DNA of 64,000 bases from an uncultured Ignatzschineria sp. (GTDB lineage Bacteria > Pseudomonadota > Gammaproteobacteria > Cardiobacteriales > Wohlfahrtiimonadaceae): the NCBI GenBank assembly GCA_945639195.1, contig CALZEE010000001.1, positions 496,001-560,000 of the forward strand. The letters run 5' to 3'. Shown in pieces: positions 19,506 through 28,838 of this stretch. Positions within the stretch are counted from its first letter, which is position 1, and each line of letters opens with the position of its first letter. The notes under the pieces were generated by a model, which saw only the letters and a program-made list of their open reading frames with translations, was not told the origin of the DNA and did no database searches. Made by a program: the position numbers and the translations under genes.

Positions 19506-20720
19506 ATGACAACGCTTATTACTGCTGATCAATCCATGCTGTTGTTAGCCTTTCTTTTTGTGGCGGCTTCAGCTTCTATCATTATTGAGCAACGTTACAA
19601 ATGGTCTTCAAAAGTACCGGGCGCGGTCATAGCGCTGATTATTGCGATTGCTTTTTCGAGTTTTAATATTATTCCCACCGATGCACCGGTTTACGATATG
19701 GTGTGGGGGTATGTGGTGCCGATAGCCATTCCGCTCCTGTTATTCCAAGTGAATGTGAAGAGTATTTTTACGGAGAGTCGCCGATTACTCATCATTTTTT
19801 TAATGAGCTCTATCGGAACGATGCTCGGGGCTTTTATCGCCTTTTTTATCTTCAAAGATTATATTCCAGAGCTCGATAAAATTAGTGGCATGATCGGTGC
19901 TTCTTATATCGGTGGCGGGGTAAACTTCGCGGCAATGACCGCAAAGCTGGAGCCAACGAAAGATATGGTCGCCTCAACAATTGTTGCTGATAATCTTATT
20001 ATGGCACTCTATTTCATCGTACTATTGGCAATCTCTTCTATTACCTGGTTCCGAAAGCGTTATAAAACGCCTTATATTGATGAAGTGGAGAGAAATGCCG
20101 GCAATAGTGATGAGAACCTTGCGGCAAGTTATTGGCAACCGCGAGAGATTGCGCTAAAAGATATCGCGATTAATATGGCAGCATCAGTCCTCATTGTGGC
20201 GATCTCCTTCACGATTGCGGGTTACCTCAAGCCACTTCGCGCGATGGTAGATAACATCGTGCTGGAGATTTTGGTGAGTTTTATTACCGACCCTTATCTT
20301 ATTTTGACGACATTAATCTTTATCGTGATTTTCCTCTTCCAAAAGCCTTTCCAGAAACTACGGGGAAGTCAGGAACTCGGAACCTATATGATCTACCTCT
20401 TCTTTGTGGTAATCGGGATTCCCGCATCGATTCCTATGATTTTACAAAATGCACCCTTACTATTACTGTTTGTTGTCTTGATTATGATGATTAACTTAAT
20501 TGTGAGTCTGGTGCTTGGTCGCCTCTTTAAATTTTCATTGGAAGAGATTTTACTGGTATGTAATGCCAACGTTGGGGGACCAACAACGGCAGCAGCAATG
20601 GCGATCAGTAAAGGCTGGCGCACATTAGTAGGGCCGATTCTGGTGATCGGTACCGTGGGGTATGTGATTGGAAACTATGCGGGAACGATTATCTACTTAG
20701 TGGCAACCCGATTTATGTAA
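19506..20720 (+). CDS. DUF819-family integral membrane protein
   Basis: 404 residues with about ten membrane helices. The pattern matches DUF819 (B. subtilis YjcL type): PGAVIALIIAIAFS near the start, a central IGASYIGGGVNFAAM, and the C-terminal NANVGGPTTAAAMAISKGW. The two glycine-rich half-repeats resemble those of secondary carriers, so a transport role is likely but the substrate is unknown. It is in an operon with the D-Ala-D-Ala dipeptidase, so a link to peptide or D-alanine transport is a reasonable guess. Confidence 0.8.
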   Translation: MTTLITADQSMLLLAFLFVAASASIIIEQRYKWSSKVPGAVIALIIAIAFSSFNIIPTDAPVYDMVWGYVVPIAIPLLLFQVNVKSIFTESRRLLIIFLMSSIGTMLGAFIAFFIFKDYIPELDKISGMIGASYIGGGVNFAAMTAKLEPTKDMVASTIVADNLIMALYFIVLLAISSITWFRKRYKTPYIDEVERNAGNSDENLAASYWQPREIALKDIAINMAASVLIVAISFTIAGYLKPLRAMVDNIVLEILVSFITDPYLILTTLIFIVIFLFQKPFQKLRGSQELGTYMIYLFFVVIGIPASIPMILQNAPLLLLFVVLIMMINLIVSLVLGRLFKFSLEEILLVCNANVGGPTTAAAMAISKGWRTLVGPILVIGTVGYVIGNYAGTIIYLVATRFM

Positions 20721-20815
20721 GAAGCCTCAATGATCTAATAGCGCGCATTTGATAGGCGATGTTCGATACTGATATTAGTTAGAGATTGGGATTTAGAGCT
20801 TCAAATTTCGATATT

Positions 20816-20893
20816 GAAAGCCAAAAGAGAAAGCCAAAAGAGAAAGCCAAAAGAGAAAGCCAAAAGAGAAAGCGGAAAGAGAAAGCGGAAAGG
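20816..20893 (+). repeat. Six tandem 13-bp repeats leading into a terminator
   Basis: Four perfect copies of GAAAGCCAAAAGA, then GAAAGCGGAAAGA and GAAAGCGGAAAGG. The last unit supplies the left arm of the terminator stem. Confidence 0.95.
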
Positions 20894-20916
20894 ATTAAAA
20901 CCCTTTCCGCTTTTTG
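20881..20916. terminator. Terminator between the DUF819 and esterase genes
   Basis: Stem GCGGAAAGG / CCTTTCCGC with an 8-base loop and TTTTTG. It lies between convergent genes. Confidence 0.85.
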
Positions 20917-20970
20917 TGTTGAGAACATATGCATGGTGCGCGTGAACTTTTAATGAGTCACTGTGCGCTG

Positions 20971-21726
20971 TTATGCTTCGCTATTGAGCACTTGATCAAT
21001 GAATTGTAGAGAATCTTGGATGATTTTCTCGGCATCATTATCGAGAGTCGCAACGTGGTAACTATCTTCGAGCTTCACTAGGAATTTCTCTTCACTTGAG
21101 ATCGTGTCAAAGATATGTTGCGAGTTTGCTGGGGGGACGACATGGTCAATAGTCGATGAGAAGATCATCGTGGGGCATACGACTTTATCGAGATCATTGC
21201 GCACAATCTCCATAATTTTGATTACATCTGCCATCGATTTTACGGGCGATGCGGGGTAAGCAAGTTCCGTGACGCCTTCCTTTTTAATATCTGAGCCAAT
21301 CCCATCAATATAGGTCTCTCCGGCGAGTTTTTGGGAGCGATAGAAGGCTCTAAACTCCGGCATATCAATTGCCGCGTTAATGGGCATAATGCCCAGAATA
21401 TCGTGATAGTTTTCAGCAAGGTAGAGCGTGAGTGCACCGCCCATAGAGAGTCCTGTAATAAAGATCTTATCTGCGTGCAGTCTTAATTCATCGAGCGCTT
21501 CTTCAACATCTTGCAGCCAATCTTGGAAGCTGGCTTTCGCTAACTCTTCTGGTGAAATGCCATGGCCTGTTAATCTTGGCACAAGCACTGTAAAGCCCTC
21601 TTTGGCAAATGCTTCACCGAGCGGTAATACGCTTTGGGTTGAGCCTGTAAAGCCATGAATGACTAAGATGCCTATATCATTTCCTTCACTAAAGAAATCT
21701 CCTGCCCCTGATAAAATTTTCCCCAT
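20971..21726 (-). CDS. Alpha/beta hydrolase, Est30-type carboxylesterase / monoacylglycerol lipase
   Basis: Cytosolic serine esterase of the alpha/beta hydrolase fold, 251 residues, the length of Geobacillus Est30. The oxyanion-hole segment is HGFTGS (24-29), the nucleophile elbow GLSMGG has Ser94, the acid is Asp194 (SSTIDHVVPP) and the base His224 (DSYHVATLD). A good AAAGGAG ribosome site precedes the ATG. The natural substrate (short-chain esters or monoglycerides) cannot be told. It appears to be a single-gene unit. Confidence 0.88.
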   Translation of the reverse strand: MGKILSGAGDFFSEGNDIGILVIHGFTGSTQSVLPLGEAFAKEGFTVLVPRLTGHGISPEELAKASFQDWLQDVEEALDELRLHADKIFITGLSMGGALTLYLAENYHDILGIMPINAAIDMPEFRAFYRSQKLAGETYIDGIGSDIKKEGVTELAYPASPVKSMADVIKIMEIVRNDLDKVVCPTMIFSSTIDHVVPPANSQHIFDTISSEEKFLVKLEDSYHVATLDNDAEKIIQDSLQFIDQVLNSEA

Positions 21727-22034
21727 AATTGACTCCTTTAAGCATCAGTAAAGTTTTTGAAATATTGGTAAACAATCTCTTTGATCTCCCACTATAGCGA
21801 CTTTATGGCTGATAGCGAATGCTATTTAATGTTTTAAATGCACTATTGGTGACTTTAATCATCAATCTTACGCATCGCTTTGGTTTGAATGCCTGATGAT
21901 TGCTAAAAGGGTGCTTAGATTGCCTGATTTAAGAGGATAATACCGCGCAATAAAAAACCCTCGGAAGAGGGTTTTATGGATCTATTATTAAGGCAATCAT
22001 GATTGCTCTTGAAGTGGACTAACTGCGCTAATAA
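21727..22034. other. Intergenic region between folD and the esterase gene
   Basis: 308 bases. It holds the folD terminator (21951-21976) and, nearer the esterase, that gene's ribosome site and presumably its promoter. No further gene seen. Confidence 0.55.
21951..21976 (-). terminator. Terminator of folD
   Basis: Stem AAAACCCTC / GAGGGTTTT with loop GGAA. On the minus strand it is followed by TTTTTTATT. Confidence 0.85.
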
Positions 22035-22919
22035 TTAGAGCTTGTTAGGATCTTCAATTTTGTTTTGTAAACACATTGCCGTTAAAGTATTTCTTAATAA
22101 ACAAGCAATGGTCATTGGGCCAACGCCTCCAGGAACCGGCGTAATAAAGCCGGCATTTTTAACGGCTTCATCAAAGTCCACATCGCCGACTAAACGCATT
22201 TTGCCATCTTCTTCAATACGGTTAATGCCCACATCAATTACGGCAGCACCGGGTTTAATCCAATCGCCTTTTACAAGTTTAGGAACCCCAACTGCAGCGA
22301 CAACGATATCGGCTTCACGGCAGAGGCTTGCGACATCTTTGGTGCGTGAGTGCGCAATGGTAACCGTACAGTTTTGTGAGAGGAGGAGTTGCATCATTGG
22401 TTTACCAACGATGTTTGAGCGGCCGACAATCACTGCGTGTTTACCTGAGAGATCTTTTCCAAGCTTATCTTGCAGGAGAAGAAGCGAGCCCAGTGGCGTG
22501 CAAGGAATAAGATAAGGTTTGCCGATAGAGAGTTGACCAATATTGATCGGATGGAAGCCATCAACATCTTTGAGTGGGTTAATTGCGTAGAGCACTTCTT
22601 CTTCATTGAGATGTTTTGGAAGCGGTAATTGCACTAAAATGCCGTGAATTGTAGTGTCGGCATTCAACGTTTCAATGAGCTTTAAAAGTTCTGCTTGAGT
22701 CGTTTCAGCAGGAAGACGGAAAGTCTCTGATTTAAAGCCGCACTCAATGGCAAATTTCTCTTTATTACGGACATAGACTTGACTCGCAGGATCTTCTCCG
22801 ACAAGCACAACCGCTAAACCTGGGCGGATCTGATGCATTTTTTCAAGGGTCGCAGTCTGCTCCGCAATCGTTGCGCGAAGGTTTTGGGCAAAAGCTTTTC
22901 CGTCGATTAAATTAGACAT
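22035..22919 (-). CDS. folD: Methylenetetrahydrofolate dehydrogenase / cyclohydrolase FolD
   Basis: Bifunctional enzyme interconverting 5,10-methylene-, methenyl- and 10-formyl-tetrahydrofolate, with NADP. 294 residues, slightly longer than the usual 285-290. Motifs: [13 protein letters not shown] with the catalytic Lys region, [30 protein letters not shown], the NADP site [11 protein letters not shown], and the C-terminal [12 protein letters not shown]. It is monocistronic, with its own terminator and with the rapZ terminator upstream. Confidence 0.98.
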   Translation of the reverse strand: MSNLIDGKAFAQNLRATIAEQTATLEKMHQIRPGLAVVLVGEDPASQVYVRNKEKFAIECGFKSETFRLPAETTQAELLKLIETLNADTTIHGILVQLPLPKHLNEEEVLYAINPLKDVDGFHPINIGQLSIGKPYLIPCTPLGSLLLLQDKLGKDLSGKHAVIVGRSNIVGKPMMQLLLSQNCTVTIAHSRTKDVASLCREADIVVAAVGVPKLVKGDWIKPGAAVIDVGINRIEEDGKMRLVGDVDFDEAVKNAGFITPVPGGVGPMTIACLLRNTLTAMCLQNKIEDPNKL

Positions 22920-22980
22920 GGATTTTTCCTTATAAATAATCTCAATAAGAGGTCAAGAGGTGTTTCTGGGCGGACAAATA

Positions 22981-23018
22981 GAAAAGGGAAGATCTTACTT
23001 AAAAGATCTTCCCTTATA
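22981..23018 (-). terminator. Terminator of rapZ
   Basis: A perfect 13-bp stem (AAGGGAAGATCTT / AAGATCTTCCCTT) with a 6-base loop. On the minus strand it is followed by TTCTATTTG. Confidence 0.85.
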
Positions 23019-23025
23019 AATGGGG

Positions 23026-23886
23026 TTAAACCGTAATTTCACGATGTTTTACAATGACATTAGCAGTCTCTTGCAACGCTTCAAAGAGCTTTTGAGAGAG
23101 ATATACGGAGCGATGCTTACCACCTGTACAGCCAATAGCGATTGTGAGATAAGATCGGGTCCCGCTTTTAAATGAGGGGAGCCATTTCGTAATAAAGCCG
23201 GCGATATCTTGATAAAATGACTGGATGTCTTCAGTTTCATTGAAGAAGTCAACTACCGGCTTATCTAATCCTGTATAAGCGCGTAATTCTGGAATCCAAT
23301 GTGGATTGGTGAGCATACGTGCATCGAATACAAAGTCTGCATCTAAGGGAATACCATTTCGGTAACCAAATGAGACAACCTGAATGGATAGTTGTGCACG
23401 TTGGTTATCGATAAGACGTTCAATTAAGATCGAACGTAATTCATGAACATTTAAAAAAGAGGTGTCTAGAATAATATCAGCAGAAGAGCGCAGCGGCGCC
23501 AGAATTTCTCGCTCACTACTAATGGCTTCTGCTAATGCTACTTTGGAGGTTGTTAAAGGATGTCTTCTGCGCGTATGGCTATAACGCTTGATAAGCGTCT
23601 CATCATTGGTATCTAAGAAGAGAATCTGCGGTTTTAACGTCGTATAATCCTCAATTTCCGTTAGGATCTTTTCTGCTTCCGCTAAATCCTCGGGAAAGCT
23701 TCTTGCATCAACCCCTATCGCTAATTTATTAATTCGATTTTTTTGCTGAATCTCTTCGATAAAGCGAGGAATAAAGGTAATAGGGAGATTATCAATACAG
23801 AAGAATCCCTCATCTTCTAGTGTCTGTAATGCGATTGATTTACCAGAACCTGAAATGCCACTGATAATAATCATTTGCTGCATCAT
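23026..23886 (-). CDS. rapZ: RNase adapter protein RapZ (YvcJ family)
   Basis: P-loop protein that in E. coli guides RNase E to the GlmZ small RNA and so controls GlmS and amino-sugar supply. 286 residues. Walker A GISGSGKS at 10-17, DNLP just after, a Walker-B-like ILFLDTND, and the C-terminal GCTGGKHRSVY motif of the RNA-binding domain. In E. coli it lies in the rpoN-ptsN operon; here it is alone, next to a membrane protein and recC. RNA binding here is inferred from the family. Confidence 0.95.
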   Translation of the reverse strand: MMQQMIIISGISGSGKSIALQTLEDEGFFCIDNLPITFIPRFIEEIQQKNRINKLAIGVDARSFPEDLAEAEKILTEIEDYTTLKPQILFLDTNDETLIKRYSHTRRRHPLTTSKVALAEAISSEREILAPLRSSADIILDTSFLNVHELRSILIERLIDNQRAQLSIQVVSFGYRNGIPLDADFVFDARMLTNPHWIPELRAYTGLDKPVVDFFNETEDIQSFYQDIAGFITKWLPSFKSGTRSYLTIAIGCTGGKHRSVYLSQKLFEALQETANVIVKHREITV

Positions 23887-24066
23887 TGGGGAGAAGCTCC
23901 TTAAAGTAAGTGAGAGACAACGATCTTAAAATGAATACATCTTCATTGTTAAACATCTTTGAATGCTGTTGAGTATTATCTAATATTTCTAAAGCTTACT
24001 CAACAGTATTCAAGGGAGTTTCGCGAAATTGAAGTATTGATGATGGTAAATCTTGAAAAGCATCTT

Positions 24067-24783
24067 TTAAAGATCAAGATCCATCTGTTCTGGTTTTTGC
24101 TCTGCTTTTTTTGCGCGGCGTTTTTTTGGGGCGTCTATTTTTGCTTTGGACGCTGTGGTTTTCTTCGGCGTAACCGTGCTTGATTTTGCTGGTTTTACAG
24201 GCTTCTTAGCGGCTGTAGCGGATGGGTCATTCTCGGTTTTTTTCAGCGCGATCTTAGGACCTTTACTACTTGTTTTTTTTGAGGGGGCAGGTTGTGTCAG
24301 CGCCTCATCCAGCGGTGCCTCTTTAAGTGCAACTTTTGGAGCCTTCTTTGCAAGGATTCTCTTAAGAGGACTCGCTTCATTGGGGCGAATATGCCCAACA
24401 TGAATCCCATTTTTTTCAGGTTTTTTTGAGAGGCTCAGGGGTTTTGCTGGACCTGTTTTTGCAATAATTTGCCGACGAACTTTATTGGTCGGGCGAATCT
24501 GCTTTGTCACTTGTTTGGATTTTAAAATACTTAAAAGTGTTGATGCAATCCCAAATACCGCAACAAAAATCGCGAGATGATAGCGATAATCCGCAAGGAA
24601 ATAGCGATAGTTACCTTTAAAATGGATATTCGGCAGAACCCAAATAATAATGGGTAAAAGAATCGCTAACATCAAAAGATGGAATTTAGCAGGAATTAAG
24701 AGCCAAGTCCCTGTGAGCCCATCATAGTCATATTTTGTGGAGGGATGGTGAATCTCTTTTAGTTGTTGATCATCATTATTCAT
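24067..24783 (-). CDS. Membrane protein with long basic Lys/Ala/Pro tail, function unknown
   Basis: 238 residues, family not recognised. Two membrane helices are visible near residues 33-50 and 68-86. The last 130 residues are low-complexity and strongly basic, rich in KK, PAK and KAP, like histone H1 or AlgP tails, and end with an acidic cap (EQMDLDL). The ATG overlaps the recC stop by eight bases, so it is translated from the recC message. A basic tail on a membrane anchor could bind DNA or RNA at the membrane, but that is only a guess. Confidence 0.65.
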   Translation of the reverse strand: MNNDDQQLKEIHHPSTKYDYDGLTGTWLLIPAKFHLLMLAILLPIIIWVLPNIHFKGNYRYFLADYRYHLAIFVAVFGIASTLLSILKSKQVTKQIRPTNKVRRQIIAKTGPAKPLSLSKKPEKNGIHVGHIRPNEASPLKRILAKKAPKVALKEAPLDEALTQPAPSKKTSSKGPKIALKKTENDPSATAAKKPVKPAKSSTVTPKKTTASKAKIDAPKKRRAKKAEQKPEQMDLDL

Positions 24784-27700
24784 GTGGCATTAACTCATTG
24801 AGGTAATGGTGGTAGAAAAGCAGAAATGCAAACACTTCTTTCTCTCCCAATAAAGGGAATAAACGATTAAATGAATTATTCCCAGACAGCAGGGATTTTA
24901 CCTTATTTAAAAGGTTTCGGGTAGTTTCTGATAAGGAATTGAGAGCAATGTCATCTTTTAAGAGAATCCTAAAAGATTCAGGGCGCCACTCGGATTTTTC
25001 GATACCAAACCACTCAGGGCACGATACTGAAAGCTCGCTCATCACCTCTTTAAAGACCTCATTATTAAAGCATTCATTGCCATTCTCCTTAAGATAGAGA
25101 TAAGGAATAGGACCTTTAATTCCAAATAGATAGCCATTGATTAGATGCGTTAATTCTACAATTGCTTCTTGTTTTGTATAGTAAGGGAAGGTTGTTTTTT
25201 CAATACCTGTTGCCCCCTTGCCAATAAACCAAAGCGTTTTTTGGATGTCATCTTCAGGTTTTGTGGCGTGATAGAACAGATTCGTAATCGCCCCTTTCAT
25301 TAAGCGATCATGTTTTAAATTTCCGACATCCCATAGAATAATATCCCCATGAATGGAGGGTTGTGGAATCTTTCCATACAGCGTAATACCTTTCTTAAAG
25401 CGCTTCAGCATAAAGGCGCCATAGGGAAAATGTGCCGCGATTAAGGTCTGCGTTAATGACTTTGGCAGTTCACTCTTTTCGAGCCAAGAGAGCTCCCCAA
25501 AAGCAAATTTGGGGAGTCGCCCTTCTAAATGGTATTGCTGATAGAGCGATTGACTAATCCCCTCAATGATCGTTGCTTGATCCGAAGATTCTGCAGTTAG
25601 AAGCGAGCGCTGATCTGCATGATCTTGTGTTTGATCGAGCTTAAATGTCGAACATAATGCCGGCTCACCGCTGTCGCGTTGGGTAATACACGCTTTCAAT
25701 AAAGCCTCGGTGAGGGCTTGGTGGAATTGGTATTCGTCTAATCCTTTATTGATCGTGAACTTTTCATCATCTTCGATCAGCGTTGTATAGTCACGTAGCG
25801 GCGAGAGATGAAGTCTTTGCTCTGCAAAATACTGACAAGGATCTTGATAGAAACGAATAAGTGAATCTAAGGAGAGCTCTGTCAGCGGCGTAATTTTTTG
25901 TTGCGCATCGAAGTTTTCTAATAGTGTTTCATAATCATAAGCCGCATTATAGAAGGCCGCATCTTCTTGGTTTAAGATCCATTCATCTTGGAAGCTCCAA
26001 ATGGCATTATTGGGGCTGAATAAGCCGGCATTATAAGAGGCCATGGGATGATGATAGGTGATTTGAGTAGATGCTGCACTTCCTGATTCTGTGATTGCGA
26101 TCTGATCAATATAACGCATTAACTCATCGATTAAGAGTGAGGGGAAAAGATCACTATTATCTCGAATTGATTTCCCAATAAAGCTTAAGTAGAGCGATTC
26201 TTTTGCCGATAAAATGGCCTCTAAGAAGAGGTAGCGGTCATCGATACTCCGGCTACGATCTCCTCGCATTGCCTGATATTGAATAAGGTCAAAGCTATGA
26301 TGCATTGTGGATTTTGGGAAATCCGATTGGTTCATGCCAATCATTGCGATCATCTTAAAGGGAATTGTCCGCATCGGAATAAAGGAGCAGAACGTGATTT
26401 TTCCTTGGATAAAGTTTTGTTCAGGCTTTTCTTCAAGGAGTTTGTTTTCCAACATCGGCGTGAGTGCTTTTAGGGGAATCTTATCTGTAAAATTAACCGT
26501 TTGCGCACCACTGAGGAGCCCGTGCCATGCTTTTTGGGTAAAGTGAAGTTTATCGTTATTGGTCGAGGATTGTGTAAAGAATGTCTGCCACACTTTCGGC
26601 AGAATTGCTTGCCACTCTTTAACCGATTTATCACCTGCGAGGTTATTTTTAGTCTCAATAAGACAATCGATAAAGTAACAGAGATTCCCTAATACTTCTG
26701 CCGTTTTCCCTTCAATATGTGGATAGGCGAGGAGTGAATGGGGCGCATGCATCTCATCACTTAGCGGTAAAATCGCGTCAGTAGAGCCGTAGCCGAGGAG
26801 CATTCGCTGTAAGCCCCAGCGCCAGGTATTAATATCCCAATCAAATTGATTGTTATAGGGCGTTTGAAGTTCATCCGTCAGATGAACGCCATCGATCGCT
26901 TGTTTAATATTGGCATCATGAATCCAGAAGTGAATGAGGGAGAGATCACTCTCTTCAAAATGAAATTGCTCCATAATCTCCGGCATTTGCAGAAGCAGGA
27001 GCAGGTCACTTGCCTTAAAGGCACTTTCAGGGAGCGCAAGGAGATGCAGCAGCGTAGTAAAGATTGTATCGCTCTCTTTTAAGCTGACATCAGAGATTGA
27101 GTAGGGCAAGTAACGATCTTTAGGAGCGCTGCCAAAGACAGCATTAATAAAGGGCGCGTAGCTCTCAATATCCGGCGTCATGACGACAATATCTTCTGGC
27201 TCAAGTGAAGGGCTTGTCTCTAATTGATGGAGGATTTGATTATAGAGCGCTTCCACTTCACGCATTGGGCTATAAGCATGGTGTAGCTGAATAGAGCGAT
27301 CACCTTCAGCGATCAGGTAAGGCGTCGTTTCGCGTACAGGGCGAAGATGGAAGATCTCTGATTGAATTTTAGAAAGAAGCGAATCCACCTCAGGTTCAGC
27401 AAATGCCTCGGTAATTTCTAGTGCTAAATCTCCATCATATTTCTGCAATAGATGAAGGTGATCTCGCCCGACTTTTCCAAGGGATGCGAGGAGCGGATTA
27501 CCGTAACTATTTTGCCAATGTTCATCGAGAGAACCTAAAACTTCCTCAGGAATATGCGGTGAAATCTGATCAATCGCGCTGATCTCTTGGCTAAAGAAGC
27601 TAGTAAGATTAACACTGGGAAGCCCGGCATCTTTTGTCAGATCTCCCCAGTAATATTGGGAAGGATTATTGAAAAATAGATGAATATCGATCACTTTTGA

Positions 27701-28468
27701 AAATTGTGCAATAAGATCTAAAAAGAGGGGCGGCAACGAATTCAGCCCGATAATAAAGATGCGTTTTGGAAGTTTTTCCTGAATATGCGGATCTTGAAGT
27801 TTTGCATCAATCAGGGGATGGAGCATCCCAAAATGTAGCGGTTTTCCAAGTGTCTCATAGAGTCTTTTAAATAATGTGGCTTGCCAAGCTTCTAGCTCGA
27901 TAGGGAGGACATTATCGAAATGGGGCGGCGCCATCTCGCCTTTGGTCCATGCATTGATCCAGTGACTGCGATAAACGATATATTTATCGAAAATGCCGGC
28001 AAGTTCTTCGGCGAGATGAAGAACGCCTAAGAGCGGATTTTGAGGGCGCTTACTCATGGCATCTTGGGCATATTTTTCAAGATAATCAGAAATAGGCGTA
28101 AAGAGCGTAGTATCTGTCGTAGAGATGAGCGCTGAATCTTGGTCGATAATTTCTTGAATAATTGTTACAAGCGGCCAAAACAGTTGATCTTTTGAGAGCC
28201 GCTCTATTGGGCGCTGCGTGCGCTCTTCTTCTGTAAAGGTCATCTCTAAAAGGTTCATCAGCATTTTTGAGGGTAATAAAAATTCTGATTGGGTCAAAAT
28301 CCCCAGCTGTTTTGCGAGCTTAATCTGCATCCATCTCGCCATTCCAAAGTTCTGGACTAAGAAGTACTCTTTATCAAAAGGGGATGCTTGAGGATCCACT
28401 TTTGTGAGATAGCCTGCAATATATTGTAAGGTATCTAAATGATTGGAGTAGTAGAGATTAAAGCTCAT
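24776..28468 (-). CDS. recC: Exodeoxyribonuclease V subunit RecC
   Basis: RecC subunit of RecBCD, which recognises Chi and splits the DNA ends in double-strand break repair. About 1230 residues from the ATG at 28468; E. coli RecC has 1122. I reject the upstream TTG at 28552 because family members begin with the strand seen here (MSFNLYYSNHLDTLQYIAGYL). Inactive helicase-like motifs are visible (DIVVMTPDIESYAPFINAVFG; MIAMIGMNQSDFPKS). recB and recD are not adjacent, unlike the E. coli recC-ptrA-recB-recD cluster. The Shine-Dalgarno sequence is weak. Confidence 0.93.
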   Translation of the reverse strand: MSFNLYYSNHLDTLQYIAGYLTKVDPQASPFDKEYFLVQNFGMARWMQIKLAKQLGILTQSEFLLPSKMLMNLLEMTFTEEERTQRPIERLSKDQLFWPLVTIIQEIIDQDSALISTTDTTLFTPISDYLEKYAQDAMSKRPQNPLLGVLHLAEELAGIFDKYIVYRSHWINAWTKGEMAPPHFDNVLPIELEAWQATLFKRLYETLGKPLHFGMLHPLIDAKLQDPHIQEKLPKRIFIIGLNSLPPLFLDLIAQFSKVIDIHLFFNNPSQYYWGDLTKDAGLPSVNLTSFFSQEISAIDQISPHIPEEVLGSLDEHWQNSYGNPLLASLGKVGRDHLHLLQKYDGDLALEITEAFAEPEVDSLLSKIQSEIFHLRPVRETTPYLIAEGDRSIQLHHAYSPMREVEALYNQILHQLETSPSLEPEDIVVMTPDIESYAPFINAVFGSAPKDRYLPYSISDVSLKESDTIFTTLLHLLALPESAFKASDLLLLLQMPEIMEQFHFEESDLSLIHFWIHDANIKQAIDGVHLTDELQTPYNNQFDWDINTWRWGLQRMLLGYGSTDAILPLSDEMHAPHSLLAYPHIEGKTAEVLGNLCYFIDCLIETKNNLAGDKSVKEWQAILPKVWQTFFTQSSTNNDKLHFTQKAWHGLLSGAQTVNFTDKIPLKALTPMLENKLLEEKPEQNFIQGKITFCSFIPMRTIPFKMIAMIGMNQSDFPKSTMHHSFDLIQYQAMRGDRSRSIDDRYLFLEAILSAKESLYLSFIGKSIRDNSDLFPSLLIDELMRYIDQIAITESGSAASTQITYHHPMASYNAGLFSPNNAIWSFQDEWILNQEDAAFYNAAYDYETLLENFDAQQKITPLTELSLDSLIRFYQDPCQYFAEQRLHLSPLRDYTTLIEDDEKFTINKGLDEYQFHQALTEALLKACITQRDSGEPALCSTFKLDQTQDHADQRSLLTAESSDQATIIEGISQSLYQQYHLEGRLPKFAFGELSWLEKSELPKSLTQTLIAAHFPYGAFMLKRFKKGITLYGKIPQPSIHGDIILWDVGNLKHDRLMKGAITNLFYHATKPEDDIQKTLWFIGKGATGIEKTTFPYYTKQEAIVELTHLINGYLFGIKGPIPYLYLKENGNECFNNEVFKEVMSELSVSCPEWFGIEKSEWRPESFRILLKDDIALNSLSETTRNLLNKVKSLLSGNNSFNRLFPLLGEKEVFAFLLFYHHYLNELMPHE

Positions 28469-28838
28469 CGTTTCGCCCGTTTCTAAAAGAGAGATGCCAC
28501 CAGGAAATTTTATGAAAAATAGTCGCGCGTGAGTGCGTTTTGAAGTGATCAATTGAAAGTAAAAAATAGTCCTTCAATACGCTATTTTTCTGCTAAGCTA
28601 AGTATAGCAAAGTTCACCTTTGAAGGGCTGATATCTCCAAGAGAACGCCTATCAAGGCTTGGGCAATGTGTGCCACCTCTTTTATTATAAAAGGGTCGCA
28701 GGATAAAAGACTCCCGCCATTGTGGATTGGGAAGATTTTCATAAAACAGATAGAATTCATCGTTCTATAATGTATAACGATAACGTATAACTTTAATAGC
28801 AAAGTTCATCACAAATTTGATAGGAGTAATGACAGATT
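28469..28838. other. Divergent region recC / aminotransferase
   Basis: 370 bases with no gene. A clean TATAAT at 28766-28771 is the likely -10 of the aminotransferase gene, with no good -35, which suggests activator control. Just after it GTATAAC occurs twice (28772-28778, 28785-28791), a 13-base-spaced direct repeat that may be a regulator site. Confidence 0.5.

Noticed and set aside
23959..24183. 74-codon + strand ORF at the end of the basic-tail gene
   Set aside because: It overlaps the basic-tail gene antisense; its Cys/Phe-rich protein is the shadow of Lys/Ala codons.
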